Below, one piece after another: positions 30,988 to 39,334 of a stretch of DNA of 64,000 nt. Below the pieces are notes generated by a model that saw only the letters and a program-made list of their open reading frames with translations, did not search any database and had not been told where the DNA came from. The stretch comes from Falsirhodobacter deserti (GTDB lineage Bacteria; Pseudomonadota; Alphaproteobacteria; Rhodobacterales; Rhodobacteraceae), in assembly GCF_004015795.1 (NCBI RefSeq), contig NZ_ML137218.1:2016378-2080377 (forward strand), read 5' to 3'. Position 1 is the stretch's first letter. Each line of letters starts with the position of its first letter. A program made the translations under genes and the position numbers.

Positions 30988-32172
30988 ATGCAGTTCCCCG
31001 AAAGGTTTTCGAACCTACCAGAATATGCGTTCCCGCGTCTGCGCGCGCTTCTCGACCCGCATCCGGCGGGTGGCGAGGTGATTCACATGACGATCGGCGA
31101 ACCCAAGCACCCAATGCCGCCCTTCGTGGCAGATGTGCTGGCGGCGAATCTTGACGGGTTCGGCAAATACCCGGCCAATGACGGCACCCCCGCCCTGCTG
31201 GAGGCGATCGGCGGCTGGATCGCACGCCGCTATGATGTGGATCTTGGTCCCGAACGCCTGATGGTTCTGAATGGCACGCGCGAGGGGCTGTTCAACGCCG
31301 CGCTGGCCCTTTCGCCCGAAACCAAGAACGGCAAGCGGCCCGTCATCCTGATGCCGAACCCGTTCTATCAGGCCTATACCATGGCCGCGCTGGCCTTGGG
31401 GGCCGAGCCTGTTTATGTGCCCGCCACCGCCGAAACCGGCTTCCTGCCCGATTATGCGGGCCTTCCCGCCGAGGTGCTGGACCGGGTGACAGTGGCCTAT
31501 CTCTGCTCTCCCGCGAATCCGCAGGGGGCGGTCGCCTCGCGCGCCTATCTGGCCAATCTGCTGGCACTGGCCGAAAAGCACGATTTCCGCGTATTCGCCG
31601 ACGAGTGTTATTCCGAGATCTGGCGCACCGCCCCGCCCCCCGGCGCAATGGAGGTGGCCAAGGATCAGGGCACCGATCCCGAGCGGGTTCTCGTGTTCCA
31701 CTCGCTTTCCAAGCGGTCGAACCTGCCGGGCCTGCGTTCGGGCTTCGTGGCAGGCGGGGCCGAAGGCATCCGCCATATCCGCAAGCTGCGCGCCTTTGCG
31801 GGCGCACCGCTGCCCCTGCCCGTGCAGGCCGTTTCCACCGCCGCCTGGAACGACGAGGCGCATGTGGAAGCATCCCGCGCCCTGTATCATCAGAAATTCA
31901 ACCTGGCCGAGCGCATCTTTGCGGATGTGCCCGGCTATCGCACGCCCGAGGGCGGGTTCTTCTTGTGGCTGCCTGTTCCCGATGGCGAGGCGGCAGCCCT
32001 GAAACTCTGGACCGAAACGGGCCTTCGCGTCCTGCCCGGCGCGTATCTTGCGCGCAAGGTGGACGGGCTGAACCCCGGTGCGGGCTTTATCCGGGTGGCG
32101 CTTGTCGCCCCTTATGACGACACGCAGCGCGGGCTGGAAACGCTTCGCGACTGCCTCTACGGGAGGGATTGA
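30988..32172 (+). CDS. Class I/II PLP-dependent aminotransferase (DapC-like)
   Basis: The 394-residue protein is a fold-type I aminotransferase. Motifs in order: IGEPKHPMP near residue 37, [14 protein letters not shown] near residue 95, [13 protein letters not shown] near residue 172, [10 protein letters not shown] near residue 203, and the PLP lysine in [17 protein letters not shown] near residue 240. This pattern resembles succinyldiaminopimelate aminotransferases (DapC) of the lysine pathway, but aspartate/alanine-type specificity is not excluded. The start ATG follows a GAGG box. ftsK starts immediately after its stop, so the two are co-transcribed. Confidence 0.85.
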   Translation: MQFPERFSNLPEYAFPRLRALLDPHPAGGEVIHMTIGEPKHPMPPFVADVLAANLDGFGKYPANDGTPALLEAIGGWIARRYDVDLGPERLMVLNGTREGLFNAALALSPETKNGKRPVILMPNPFYQAYTMAALALGAEPVYVPATAETGFLPDYAGLPAEVLDRVTVAYLCSPANPQGAVASRAYLANLLALAEKHDFRVFADECYSEIWRTAPPPGAMEVAKDQGTDPERVLVFHSLSKRSNLPGLRSGFVAGGAEGIRHIRKLRAFAGAPLPLPVQAVSTAAWNDEAHVEASRALYHQKFNLAERIFADVPGYRTPEGGFFLWLPVPDGEAAALKLWTETGLRVLPGAYLARKVDGLNPGAGFIRVALVAPYDDTQRGLETLRDCLYGRD

Positions 32173-32174
32173 GG

Positions 32175-35100
32175 ATGGCATCCTATCACGTCAGGCAGCG
32201 CGACCCGCTTCTGGACGAATCCACGCAGGAAATGCTGCAAAAGCGCGGGCGCGAATTGCTTGGCGTCGGCCTTGTGCTGCTGGGCCTGCTGTTCGTCATG
32301 ATGCTGGGCAGCTATTCCCCGCATGACAAGGGATGGATGGTCGAAAGCGACCAGCCGATCCAGAACACGCTGGGATCCTTCGGCGCTGCCATCGCCTCCA
32401 CCCTGATCGTCGTCGTCGGTAAGGGCGCATGGGCCATTCCGGTGACGTTGTTCGCCTGGGGCGGACGTTTCGCGATCCATCGCGGATCGGAACGGGCCGT
32501 GGGCCGGGCCGTGTTCGCGCTCGTTGGCGTCGCGGCGGCCTCGGTCTTTGCCGCGACCCATGCGCCGGGACCCGAATGGCAGGAAACCTTCGGCCTTGGT
32601 GGCCTGTTCGGTGACACGGTGCTGGCCGCGCTGCTGAACCTTCTGCCGCTGCCCACCATCGCGGGGCTGAAGCTTCTTTCTCTTCTGGGCGGCTTTGCAC
32701 TGGTGGCAGCGATGCTGTTCGTGACCGGCTTCACTATGGCCGAGGTGCGCGGCATCGCGCGCTTCCTGCTGGTCGGGCTGATCCTGACCTATACCAGCAT
32801 CCTTGGCATGGCAGGGCGTTCCGCCTCGGGTGCGGCGCAGATGGCGGCTGTCATGCAGGAACGCCGGCGGGATCGCGCCACCACCCGTCAGGCCAAGTGG
32901 GAGGACGAGGTGATCGAGGAGGATCGTCCGCGCGCCCGCTTCGGCGAGGCCCTGCGCGGGCTTGCCGCGCGCCTTGCCCCCCACCGCGCCGAGGAAGAGA
33001 TCGAACTGCCCGCCCCGACGATGCGTGCAGGCGATGCCGTGCGCGCGGCCGCCCAGCGCCACGATGCCGCCTGGGGCCGCCCCGATGCGCTGAACATCCA
33101 GCCCCGTGCCCCGCGGGTGGAACTGCGGGAAGAACCGCCGCAACCGCGCGGGCTTCTGGCACGCGGTGCGCAGATGGTGCGCCGCGTCGTCGATCCCGAC
33201 CCGCATCCCGAACCGGAGGAGGATGTCCAGCCCGAGGATCGGATCAAGGCCCGCATCAGCGACGTCATCCGCACCCGCGCCCATCAGACCACCGCCCCCG
33301 TTTCCCCCGTGACCGCTGCCGTTCAGCGGCGCGAGCCGCCGCTTGCAGGCCGCCGCAAGTCGCCGCAGCCGCTGGTTGCGGATGCGCGCCGCGCCCGTGG
33401 CACGATCGATCTGCCACCCGAACCACCGGTGAAGGCACCGGGCGCAATTCCGCGCCTTGGCCCGGCACTGGACGAACCCGTGACCACCGCCGCCCAGCGC
33501 GTTCAGGAATACCAATGGGCGGAAGAAGCGGATCACGCCCAGGACGAGGATGCCTTCTGGGCCGACCAGATCGATACCGTCGCCTATGCCGGCGAGGAGG
33601 ATGACTGGCCCGAGGAGCAGCTGGACGCCGCACCCATCGCGCAGGCCCCCTCCCCTGCCCCGTCGGCACGTGTTTCCATGCCCGCGCCGAAGGCCGCACC
33701 CCGCCCCGAACGGGCGCCGATCCGCTTTGACGACGTGGTGGAATACGAACTGCCGCCCTTGTCGCTTCTGGCCAGCCCCGAAACGATCCAGCGCAACCAG
33801 CTCTCGGTCGAGGTGCTGGAGGAGAATGCGCGGCAACTGGAATCGGTGCTGGATGATTACGGCGTGAAGGGTGAAATCGTCAGCGTCCGCCCCGGCCCCG
33901 TTGTCACCATGTATGAACTGGAACCTGCGCCGGGCCTGAAGGCCAGCCGCGTGATCGGGCTTGCCGACGATATCGCACGGTCGATGTCGGCGCTTTCGGC
34001 GCGGGTGTCCACCGTTCCGGGCCGCACGGTGATCGGGATCGAACTTCCCAACTCCAACCGGGAAAAGGTCATCCTGCGCGAGATCCTTGCAAGCCGCGAT
34101 TTCGCCGATGGCGGGCACCGCCTGCCGCTGGCGCTGGGCAAGGATATCGGCGGCGATCCGGTCGTGGCCAACCTTGCCAAGATGCCCCACCTTCTGATCG
34201 CCGGGACCACCGGATCGGGCAAGTCGGTGGCGATCAACACCATGATCCTGTCGCTGCTTTACAAGCTGACGCCCGAGGAATGCCGCCTGATCATGATCGA
34301 CCCGAAGATGCTGGAGCTTTCGGTCTATGACGGCATCCCGCACCTTCTGTCGCCCGTGGTCACGGACCCCAAAAAGGCCGTGGTCGCCCTGAAATGGGTC
34401 GTGGGCGAGATGGAGGAACGTTACCGCAAGATGTCCAAGATGGGCGTGCGGAACATCGAAGGCTATAACGGCCGGGTGCGCGAGGCGCTGGACAAGGGCG
34501 AGATGTTCAAGCGCACCATCCAGACCGGCTTTGACGAGGATACGGGCGAGCCCGTGTTCGAAACCGAAGAGTTCCAGCCCGTCACGATCCCCTTCATCGT
34601 GGTGATCGTGGACGAGATGGCCGACCTGATGATGGTTGCAGGAAAAGAGATCGAGGCCTGCATCCAGCGGCTGGCCCAGATGGCCCGCGCCTCGGGCATC
34701 CACCTGATCATGGCCACGCAGCGCCCCTCGGTCGATGTCATCACGGGCACGATCAAGGCCAACTTCCCCACGCGGATCTCCTTCTCGGTCACCTCCAAGA
34801 TCGACAGCCGCACCATTCTTGGCGAACAGGGGGCCGAACAGCTGCTGGGCATGGGCGACATGCTTTACATGGCTGGCGGGTCCAAGATCACCCGCGTGCA
34901 CGGGCCCTTCGTTTCCGACGAGGAAGTCGAGGAGATCGTCAACCACCTCAAATCCTTCGGCCCGCCGCAATACATGTCGGGCGTCGTGGAAGGCCCCGAG
35001 GATGACCGCGCCGACGATATCGACGCCGTGCTTGGCCTTGGCGGCAATACCGATGGCGAGGATTCGCTTTACGATCAGGCCGTGGCCGTGGTCGCCAAGG

Positions 35101-35249
35101 ATCGCAAATGCTCCACCTCCTATATCCAGCGCAAGCTGGGGGTCGGCTATAACAAGGCGGCCAAGCTGGTGGAACAGATGGAAGATCAGGGCGTCGTCAC
35201 CGCCGCAAACCATGTCGGCAAGCGGGAGATCCTGCTGCCCGAACAATGA
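32175..35249 (+). CDS. ftsK: DNA translocase FtsK
   Basis: FtsK anchors at the septum and pumps chromosomal DNA for dimer resolution. The 1024-residue product has N-terminal membrane spans (residues 25-200). A 350-residue proline/alanine/arginine-rich linker follows, then the motor with Walker [16 protein letters not shown] near residue 680 and Walker [13 protein letters not shown] near residue 812. The C-terminal gamma winged helix ([20 protein letters not shown]), which reads KOPS sites, ends it. I chose ATG 32175, which has GGAGG 8 bp upstream. A TTG at 32169 overlapping the previous stop is the alternative. Confidence 0.96.
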   Translation: MASYHVRQRDPLLDESTQEMLQKRGRELLGVGLVLLGLLFVMMLGSYSPHDKGWMVESDQPIQNTLGSFGAAIASTLIVVVGKGAWAIPVTLFAWGGRFAIHRGSERAVGRAVFALVGVAAASVFAATHAPGPEWQETFGLGGLFGDTVLAALLNLLPLPTIAGLKLLSLLGGFALVAAMLFVTGFTMAEVRGIARFLLVGLILTYTSILGMAGRSASGAAQMAAVMQERRRDRATTRQAKWEDEVIEEDRPRARFGEALRGLAARLAPHRAEEEIELPAPTMRAGDAVRAAAQRHDAAWGRPDALNIQPRAPRVELREEPPQPRGLLARGAQMVRRVVDPDPHPEPEEDVQPEDRIKARISDVIRTRAHQTTAPVSPVTAAVQRREPPLAGRRKSPQPLVADARRARGTIDLPPEPPVKAPGAIPRLGPALDEPVTTAAQRVQEYQWAEEADHAQDEDAFWADQIDTVAYAGEEDDWPEEQLDAAPIAQAPSPAPSARVSMPAPKAAPRPERAPIRFDDVVEYELPPLSLLASPETIQRNQLSVEVLEENARQLESVLDDYGVKGEIVSVRPGPVVTMYELEPAPGLKASRVIGLADDIARSMSALSARVSTVPGRTVIGIELPNSNREKVILREILASRDFADGGHRLPLALGKDIGGDPVVANLAKMPHLLIAGTTGSGKSVAINTMILSLLYKLTPEECRLIMIDPKMLELSVYDGIPHLLSPVVTDPKKAVVALKWVVGEMEERYRKMSKMGVRNIEGYNGRVREALDKGEMFKRTIQTGFDEDTGEPVFETEEFQPVTIPFIVVIVDEMADLMMVAGKEIEACIQRLAQMARASGIHLIMATQRPSVDVITGTIKANFPTRISFSVTSKIDSRTILGEQGAEQLLGMGDMLYMAGGSKITRVHGPFVSDEEVEEIVNHLKSFGPPQYMSGVVEGPEDDRADDIDAVLGLGGNTDGEDSLYDQAVAVVAKDRKCSTSYIQRKLGVGYNKAAKLVEQMEDQGVVTAANHVGKREILLPEQ

Positions 35250-35277
35250 TCGGGACATTGCAAGGCAAGCAGAACAG

Positions 35278-35300
35278 GGGGCGCAACAGCGCCCCTTTTT
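35278..35300 (+). terminator. Rho-independent terminator after ftsK
   Basis: GGGGCGC (35278-35284) pairs with GCGCCCC (35289-35295) around AACA, followed by five T (35296-35300). It lies 29 bp after the ftsK stop, so lolA, 77 bp further on, probably has its own promoter. Confidence 0.88.
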
Positions 35301-35376
35301 CATGCGCAGGCGCGATGGCGCAACGGTGAACACATGGCACTGGAACGGTGATCGGCACCACCCTAGATTAAGATCC

Positions 35377-35982
35377 ATGAAATCGCTTCGCACATTCATG
35401 GCTTCGGCCGTCGCCCTCACCCTTCTGGCCCTGCCCGCAGCGGCCGAGAAGATCCCGTTGTCCGAGATTTCGCGCTACCTGAACTCTTTGACGACCGCGC
35501 AATCGGATTTCACGCAGGTGAACCCCGATGGTTCCGTTTCAACCGGACAGCTGATGATCCAGCGCCCCGGTCGGGCACGGTTCCAGTATTCGCAGCCAGA
35601 CAACTCGGTCGTCATGGCAGGCGGTGGTCAGGTTGCCGTGTTCGATGCCAAGTCGAACCAGCCGCCCGAACAGTATCCGCTGTCGCGCACACCGCTGTCG
35701 ATCATCCTTGCCGCCAACGTGGATCTGAGCCGCGCGCGCATGGTTGTCGGCCATCAGGAGGTGGAGAACACCACCCGCGTCGTGGCACAGGACCCGCAGC
35801 ACCCCGAATACGGCACGATCGCCATGGTGTTCACCGCCAACCCGACCGAGCTGCGCCAGTGGATCATCACCGACGACGCCGGCGCCAAGACAACGGTGAT
35901 TCTGGGGGAGCTGGAGAAAGGCGTGAGCTTGCGCTCCTCGCTCTTCTCCATTCCGTTCGAGGTTCAGCGCCGGGGGAACTAA
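35377..35982 (+). CDS. lolA: Outer membrane lipoprotein carrier protein LolA
   Basis: LolA ferries lipoproteins across the periplasm from LolCDE to the outer membrane. The 201-residue protein begins with a signal peptide (ASAVALTLLALPAAA). LSEISRYLNSLTTAQSDFTQ, GQLMIQRPGRARFQY and the hydrophobic-cavity strands follow, as in LolA. It ends with SLFSIPFEVQRRGN. The TAA shares four bases with the TAG of the convergent transglycosylase gene. No LolB gene is seen, in line with most alphaproteobacteria. Confidence 0.9.
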   Translation: MKSLRTFMASAVALTLLALPAAAEKIPLSEISRYLNSLTTAQSDFTQVNPDGSVSTGQLMIQRPGRARFQYSQPDNSVVMAGGGQVAVFDAKSNQPPEQYPLSRTPLSIILAANVDLSRARMVVGHQEVENTTRVVAQDPQHPEYGTIAMVFTANPTELRQWIITDDAGAKTTVILGELEKGVSLRSSLFSIPFEVQRRGN

Positions 35983-36560
35983 CCCCGGCAGACCGCCAGT
36001 TGCGCCTGATACCGCGAAGCGCGCTGTGCGACGCGGTTGGACACCGCCATCAGCCACGGTTTCTGGGTGTAACTGCGGCGGGCGAAACCGGCCCGCCCTT
36101 CGTGATAGGCAAGATACTGGTTGGCCGCGTCATAGGGCGACACGCCAAGCTGGGTGCTGGTCTTGTTCATGTACCAGCCCATGAAATCTGTCGCATCCTC
36201 GATCCGGTCGCGGCGGGCGCGGCGCTTGCCGGTTTCCTCGCGGTATTCCTCCCACGTGCCGTCCAGCGCCTGGCTGTAGCCATAGGCAGAGCTTTGGCGC
36301 CCCATGGGGATGATGCCCAGAAGATACTGGTGCGGCGTGCGGGCATTGCCGATGAACTTCGATTCCTGATGGATCGTTGCCATCTGGACCTGCACCGGAA
36401 TGCCCCAGCGCTTTTCGGTCGCCTTCATGGCCCGCCAATAGGCGGGACGCTGGTCGATGATGCTGCACGCGTCATCAAGATCGCGCGGTGCGGAGAAGTC
36501 GCTGCGCCCACATGACATGAGCACCAGCAAGAGAATCGCCGCCGGGAGAAACCTGCCCAT
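35979..36560 (-). CDS. Lytic transglycosylase lipoprotein (SLT domain)
   Basis: The 193-residue protein starts at the ATG with GAGGGG 4 bp upstream; an ATG 21 bp earlier is possible. It has a lipoprotein signal with LLLVLMSC. An SLT/lysozyme-like domain follows, with MATIHQESKFIGNAR near residue 60 (the glutamate is the likely acid catalyst), YGYSQALDGTWEEY near residue 93, and NQYLAYHEGRAGF near residue 155. It would cleave peptidoglycan glycan strands from the outer membrane side. It converges on lolA with a 4-bp overlap. Confidence 0.87.
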   Translation of the reverse strand: MGRFLPAAILLLVLMSCGRSDFSAPRDLDDACSIIDQRPAYWRAMKATEKRWGIPVQVQMATIHQESKFIGNARTPHQYLLGIIPMGRQSSAYGYSQALDGTWEEYREETGKRRARRDRIEDATDFMGWYMNKTSTQLGVSPYDAANQYLAYHEGRAGFARRSYTQKPWLMAVSNRVAQRASRYQAQLAVCRG

Positions 36561-36721
36561 TCGCCCCTCGTCGTTTTTCATTTTGCGCTAGTGTAGGGTT
36601 AAAAACTGCATGTGAAAATGGCCGCACGCGAAGAAAACGGGCGAATGGCGGGTCCCCGCCCGTGCTGCCGGTGGACTCGGCAATGCGGTGGGGCTATGCC
36701 CCGCAGCCGAAAGGAAGGATC

Positions 36722-37051
36722 ATGATCGTCAAGTCCGAAGCCAAGTATCACCTGGGACAGGTTCTCCGCCACCGGAAGCATCCGTTCCGGGGTGTCGTCT
36801 TCGACGTGGACGCGATCTTCGCCAACACGCAGGAATGGTACGATTCCATTCCCGAAGAAAGCCGCCCCGACAAGGACCAGCCCTTTTACCACCTGCTGGC
36901 CGAAAACGAGCAGAGCTTCTACGTCGCCTATGTTTCCGAAGGCAACCTTGTGCCCGATGACACCGGCGAGCCGGTGGACCATCCCGACCTTGCCGATCTG
37001 TTCGGCGACTTCGAAGATGGTTATTACCCTCTTCAGGTGCATTTGAACTGA
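36722..37051 (+). CDS. hspQ: Heat shock protein HspQ (YccV)
   Basis: The 109-residue protein matches HspQ. Blocks are KYHLGQVLRHRKHPFRGVVFDVD at the start, QPFYHLLAENEQSFYVAYVSEGNLVPD in the middle, and a C-terminal DLADLFGDFEDGYYPL. HspQ binds hemimethylated DNA in vitro and acts as a specificity enhancer of Lon protease. The start is preceded by AAAGGAAGG and sits inside the palindrome GATCATGATC. The gene is coupled to msrC by a TGATG overlap. Confidence 0.93.
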   Translation: MIVKSEAKYHLGQVLRHRKHPFRGVVFDVDAIFANTQEWYDSIPEESRPDKDQPFYHLLAENEQSFYVAYVSEGNLVPDDTGEPVDHPDLADLFGDFEDGYYPLQVHLN

Positions 37052-37503
37052 TGGATTACAACGCGCTTTCCAGAACGCTCGACGCGCTGTGCCACGGCGA
37101 AACGGATGCCGTGGCGCTGATGGCGACGGTTGCATGTGAATTGCACCACGCGCACCCCCTGTCCGACTGGACGGGCTTTTACCGGGTGGTTGCGCCAGAG
37201 CTGTTGAAGATCGGCCCTTATCAGGGGGGCCATGGCTGCCTTGTCATCCCGTTCAGCCGCGGCGTGTGTGGCGCGGCGGCCCGCACTGGGCAGGCACAGA
37301 TCGTGCCGGACGTGGAGCTTTTCCCCGGCCATATCGCCTGCGCGTCATCGACGCGGTCGGAACTGGTGCTGCCCGTCTGGAACGGCGCGGGGCGGTTGCT
37401 GGGCGTTCTGGATCTGGACAGCAACACGGAGGCCGCCTTCACTGAAGCGGATGCCGAGGCGTTGGCCGCGATCATGTCCCGCATCTTCAAGGATGCGGAG
37501 TGA
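37051..37503 (+). CDS. msrC: Free methionine-(R)-sulfoxide reductase (GAF domain)
   Basis: The 150-residue protein is a single GAF domain. It has the three cysteines of the fRMsr/YebR family at C63, C73 and C97, in HGCLVIPFSRGVCGAA and PGHIACASSTRSELVLPV. These form the catalytic and resolving thiols that reduce free methionine-R-sulfoxide. SDWTGFYRVV near residue 38 is another family block. It overlaps hspQ by one base and rluA by four (GTGA), forming a stress-related operon. Confidence 0.92.
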   Translation: MDYNALSRTLDALCHGETDAVALMATVACELHHAHPLSDWTGFYRVVAPELLKIGPYQGGHGCLVIPFSRGVCGAAARTGQAQIVPDVELFPGHIACASSTRSELVLPVWNGAGRLLGVLDLDSNTEAAFTEADAEALAAIMSRIFKDAE

Positions 37504-38147
37504 GCTTCGTATATTCCCCGCCCGACGTGCCGCTGCGGGTGATCCATGCCGATGCGCGGATCGTTGTGGCCGACAAACCCTCGGGGCTTTTGTCGGTGCC
37601 GGGGCGCGGGGATGACCGGTCGGATTGCCTGATCGCCCGGCTGAGGGTGGAATTTCCCGACATCCTGCTGATCCACCGGCTGGATCTGGACACCTCGGGG
37701 GTAATGATCTTTGCACGGGACAAGCCGGCGCAGGGCGAAATCAGCCAGCAATTCGAAAAGCGGCTGACGAAGAAGGTTTATCAGGCACTTCTGGACGGGC
37801 GGCTGGAACCGGAGGCTGGCCGAGTGGACCTGCCGCTGATCGTGGACTGGCCCAACCGCCCCCGCCAGCATGTGAACCATGAAACCGGCAAGCCCGCGCA
37901 AACCGACTGGCAGGTGATCGCATACGAGGGCAATGCGACGCGCGTGCATCTGATGCCCGTTACGGGCCGCAGCCATCAGCTTCGCGTTCACATGATGGAA
38001 ACCGGCCACGCGATCCTGGGCGATCCGCTTTATGCGTCGGGGGCGGCCAAGGACCACCCCCGCCTGATGCTGCACGCCGAAACGCTGCGCATCCGGCATC
38101 CGGATACGGGGCGCAGCATGACCTTCGCCGCGCCCGTTCCGTTCTAG
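37500..38147 (+). CDS. RluA-family pseudouridine synthase
   Basis: The 215-residue enzyme starts at a GTG overlapping the msrC stop. The catalytic aspartate lies in IHRLDLDTSGVMIFARDK near residue 60, the RluA signature. VADKPSGLLSVPGRG precedes it, and the C-terminal TGRSHQLRVHMMETGHAILGDPLY completes the fold. It lacks an S4 domain, and the short length fits the RluA type, which modifies 23S rRNA position 746 and tRNA position 32 in E. coli; the exact target here is inferred. Its TAG shares CTAG with the convergent gene. Confidence 0.9.
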   Translation: MSFVYSPPDVPLRVIHADARIVVADKPSGLLSVPGRGDDRSDCLIARLRVEFPDILLIHRLDLDTSGVMIFARDKPAQGEISQQFEKRLTKKVYQALLDGRLEPEAGRVDLPLIVDWPNRPRQHVNHETGKPAQTDWQVIAYEGNATRVHLMPVTGRSHQLRVHMMETGHAILGDPLYASGAAKDHPRLMLHAETLRIRHPDTGRSMTFAAPVPF

Positions 38148-39169
38148 GCCAGCATGTCGCGCACCAGCGGGATCACCTTCTCGCCGTAAAGGCGGATGGA
38201 GTTCATCGACTGTTCGTGCGGTACCGGACCGCCAGAATATTTCAGATCGAAGCGCGACAGGTCCAGCGCGCGGACGGTGGATGCGATCTTCTTCGCGACC
38301 GTTTCCGGGCTGCCGACATACATGGAGCCGCGATCCACCTCGCGGTCGAAATCGGCACGGCGCAGCGGGCCCCAGCCGCGCGACTTGCCGACCAGGCTGT
38401 GCATGATGCTGTAGCCTGCGAAGAACTGGTCCCGCGCCACCTCGTCCGTTTCGGCCACGTGGCCGGGCGAATGGACGCCGACCGGCAGGACCGGCGTCTC
38501 CATCTGCTCCAGGGCCTGATGGTAAAGGTCCACAAAGGGCCGGAAACGGGCCGGAGAGCCGCCGATGATCGCCAGCATCAGCGGCAGGCCATAGCTGGCC
38601 GCGCGGATCACCGATTCAGGGCTGCCACCCACGCCGATCCATGTCTTCAGCGTGCCGCCTTCCATCGGCGGAAACACCCGCTGCGCCTTCAGGCCCGGAT
38701 GGATCGATCCTTTCCACGTGACCGCCTTTTCGCGCGACAGCTTGGTGAACAGGTCCAGCTTTTCGGTGAACAGCCGCTCGTAATCGGAAAGGTCGTATCC
38801 GAAAAGCGGGAAGCTTTCGGTGAAAGACCCGCGGCCAAGGATCACTTCTGCCCGTCCGTTCGAGATGGCATCAACCGTGGAAAAGCGCTGGAACACGCGG
38901 ATCGGATCATCCGAGGACAGCACCGTCACCGCAGATCCCAGCCGGATGCGCTGTGTGCGCGCGGCGATGCCTGCCAGCACCACCTCGGGGGCGGAAATGG
39001 CGTAATCCTCGCGGTGGTGTTCGCCGATGCCGATGAAGTCGATCCCGACCTCATCCGCCAGCACGCCCTGATCGACCACATCGCGCACCACCTGCGCGTG
39101 GCTTTTCGGTGCGCCGCTGGCGTCGTTCGTCATATCCCCGAACGTGTCGAGGCCCATTTCCAATGTCAT
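38144..39169 (-). CDS. LLM-class flavin-dependent oxidoreductase (luciferase-like)
   Basis: The 341-residue protein is a TIM-barrel bacterial luciferase-like monooxygenase. IGIGEHHREDYAISAPEVVLAGIAA near residue 48 and IRLGSAVTVLSSDDPIRVFQRF near residue 75 are the diagnostic blocks. It is expected to bind FMN supplied by a separate reductase. No reductase or obvious sulfonate or alkane pathway genes are nearby, so the substrate is unknown. It converges on rluA with a shared CTAG and is divergent from leuS. Confidence 0.85.
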   Translation of the reverse strand: MTLEMGLDTFGDMTNDASGAPKSHAQVVRDVVDQGVLADEVGIDFIGIGEHHREDYAISAPEVVLAGIAARTQRIRLGSAVTVLSSDDPIRVFQRFSTVDAISNGRAEVILGRGSFTESFPLFGYDLSDYERLFTEKLDLFTKLSREKAVTWKGSIHPGLKAQRVFPPMEGGTLKTWIGVGGSPESVIRAASYGLPLMLAIIGGSPARFRPFVDLYHQALEQMETPVLPVGVHSPGHVAETDEVARDQFFAGYSIMHSLVGKSRGWGPLRRADFDREVDRGSMYVGSPETVAKKIASTVRALDLSRFDLKYSGGPVPHEQSMNSIRLYGEKVIPLVRDMLA

Positions 39170-39289
39170 GGCTGATGTCCTTCTGTTGCCCCGAAGCTAA
39201 TGACCGCGCCTGGTGCGCACAATATGCGCGGATGAAGGCGGTTCTGTGCGCCACAGCAGGTTTGGCTGCCCACGCTGGACGCCTCGCAC

Positions 39290-39327
39290 CCTTCGTTGTA
39301 AGCCTGTGGCGTAACCTGAAACGAAGG
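39290..39327 (+). promoter_or_regulatory. Leader hairpin covering the leuS ribosome binding site
   Basis: CCTTCGTT (39290-39297) is a perfect inverted repeat of AACGAAGG (39320-39327), separated by 22 nt. The right arm contains GAAGG, the only good ribosome binding site, 7 bp before the leuS ATG. Formation of the stem would hide it. The loop can form a small GCC/GGC stem. Confidence 0.4.
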
Positions 39328-39334
39328 CCCGCGC

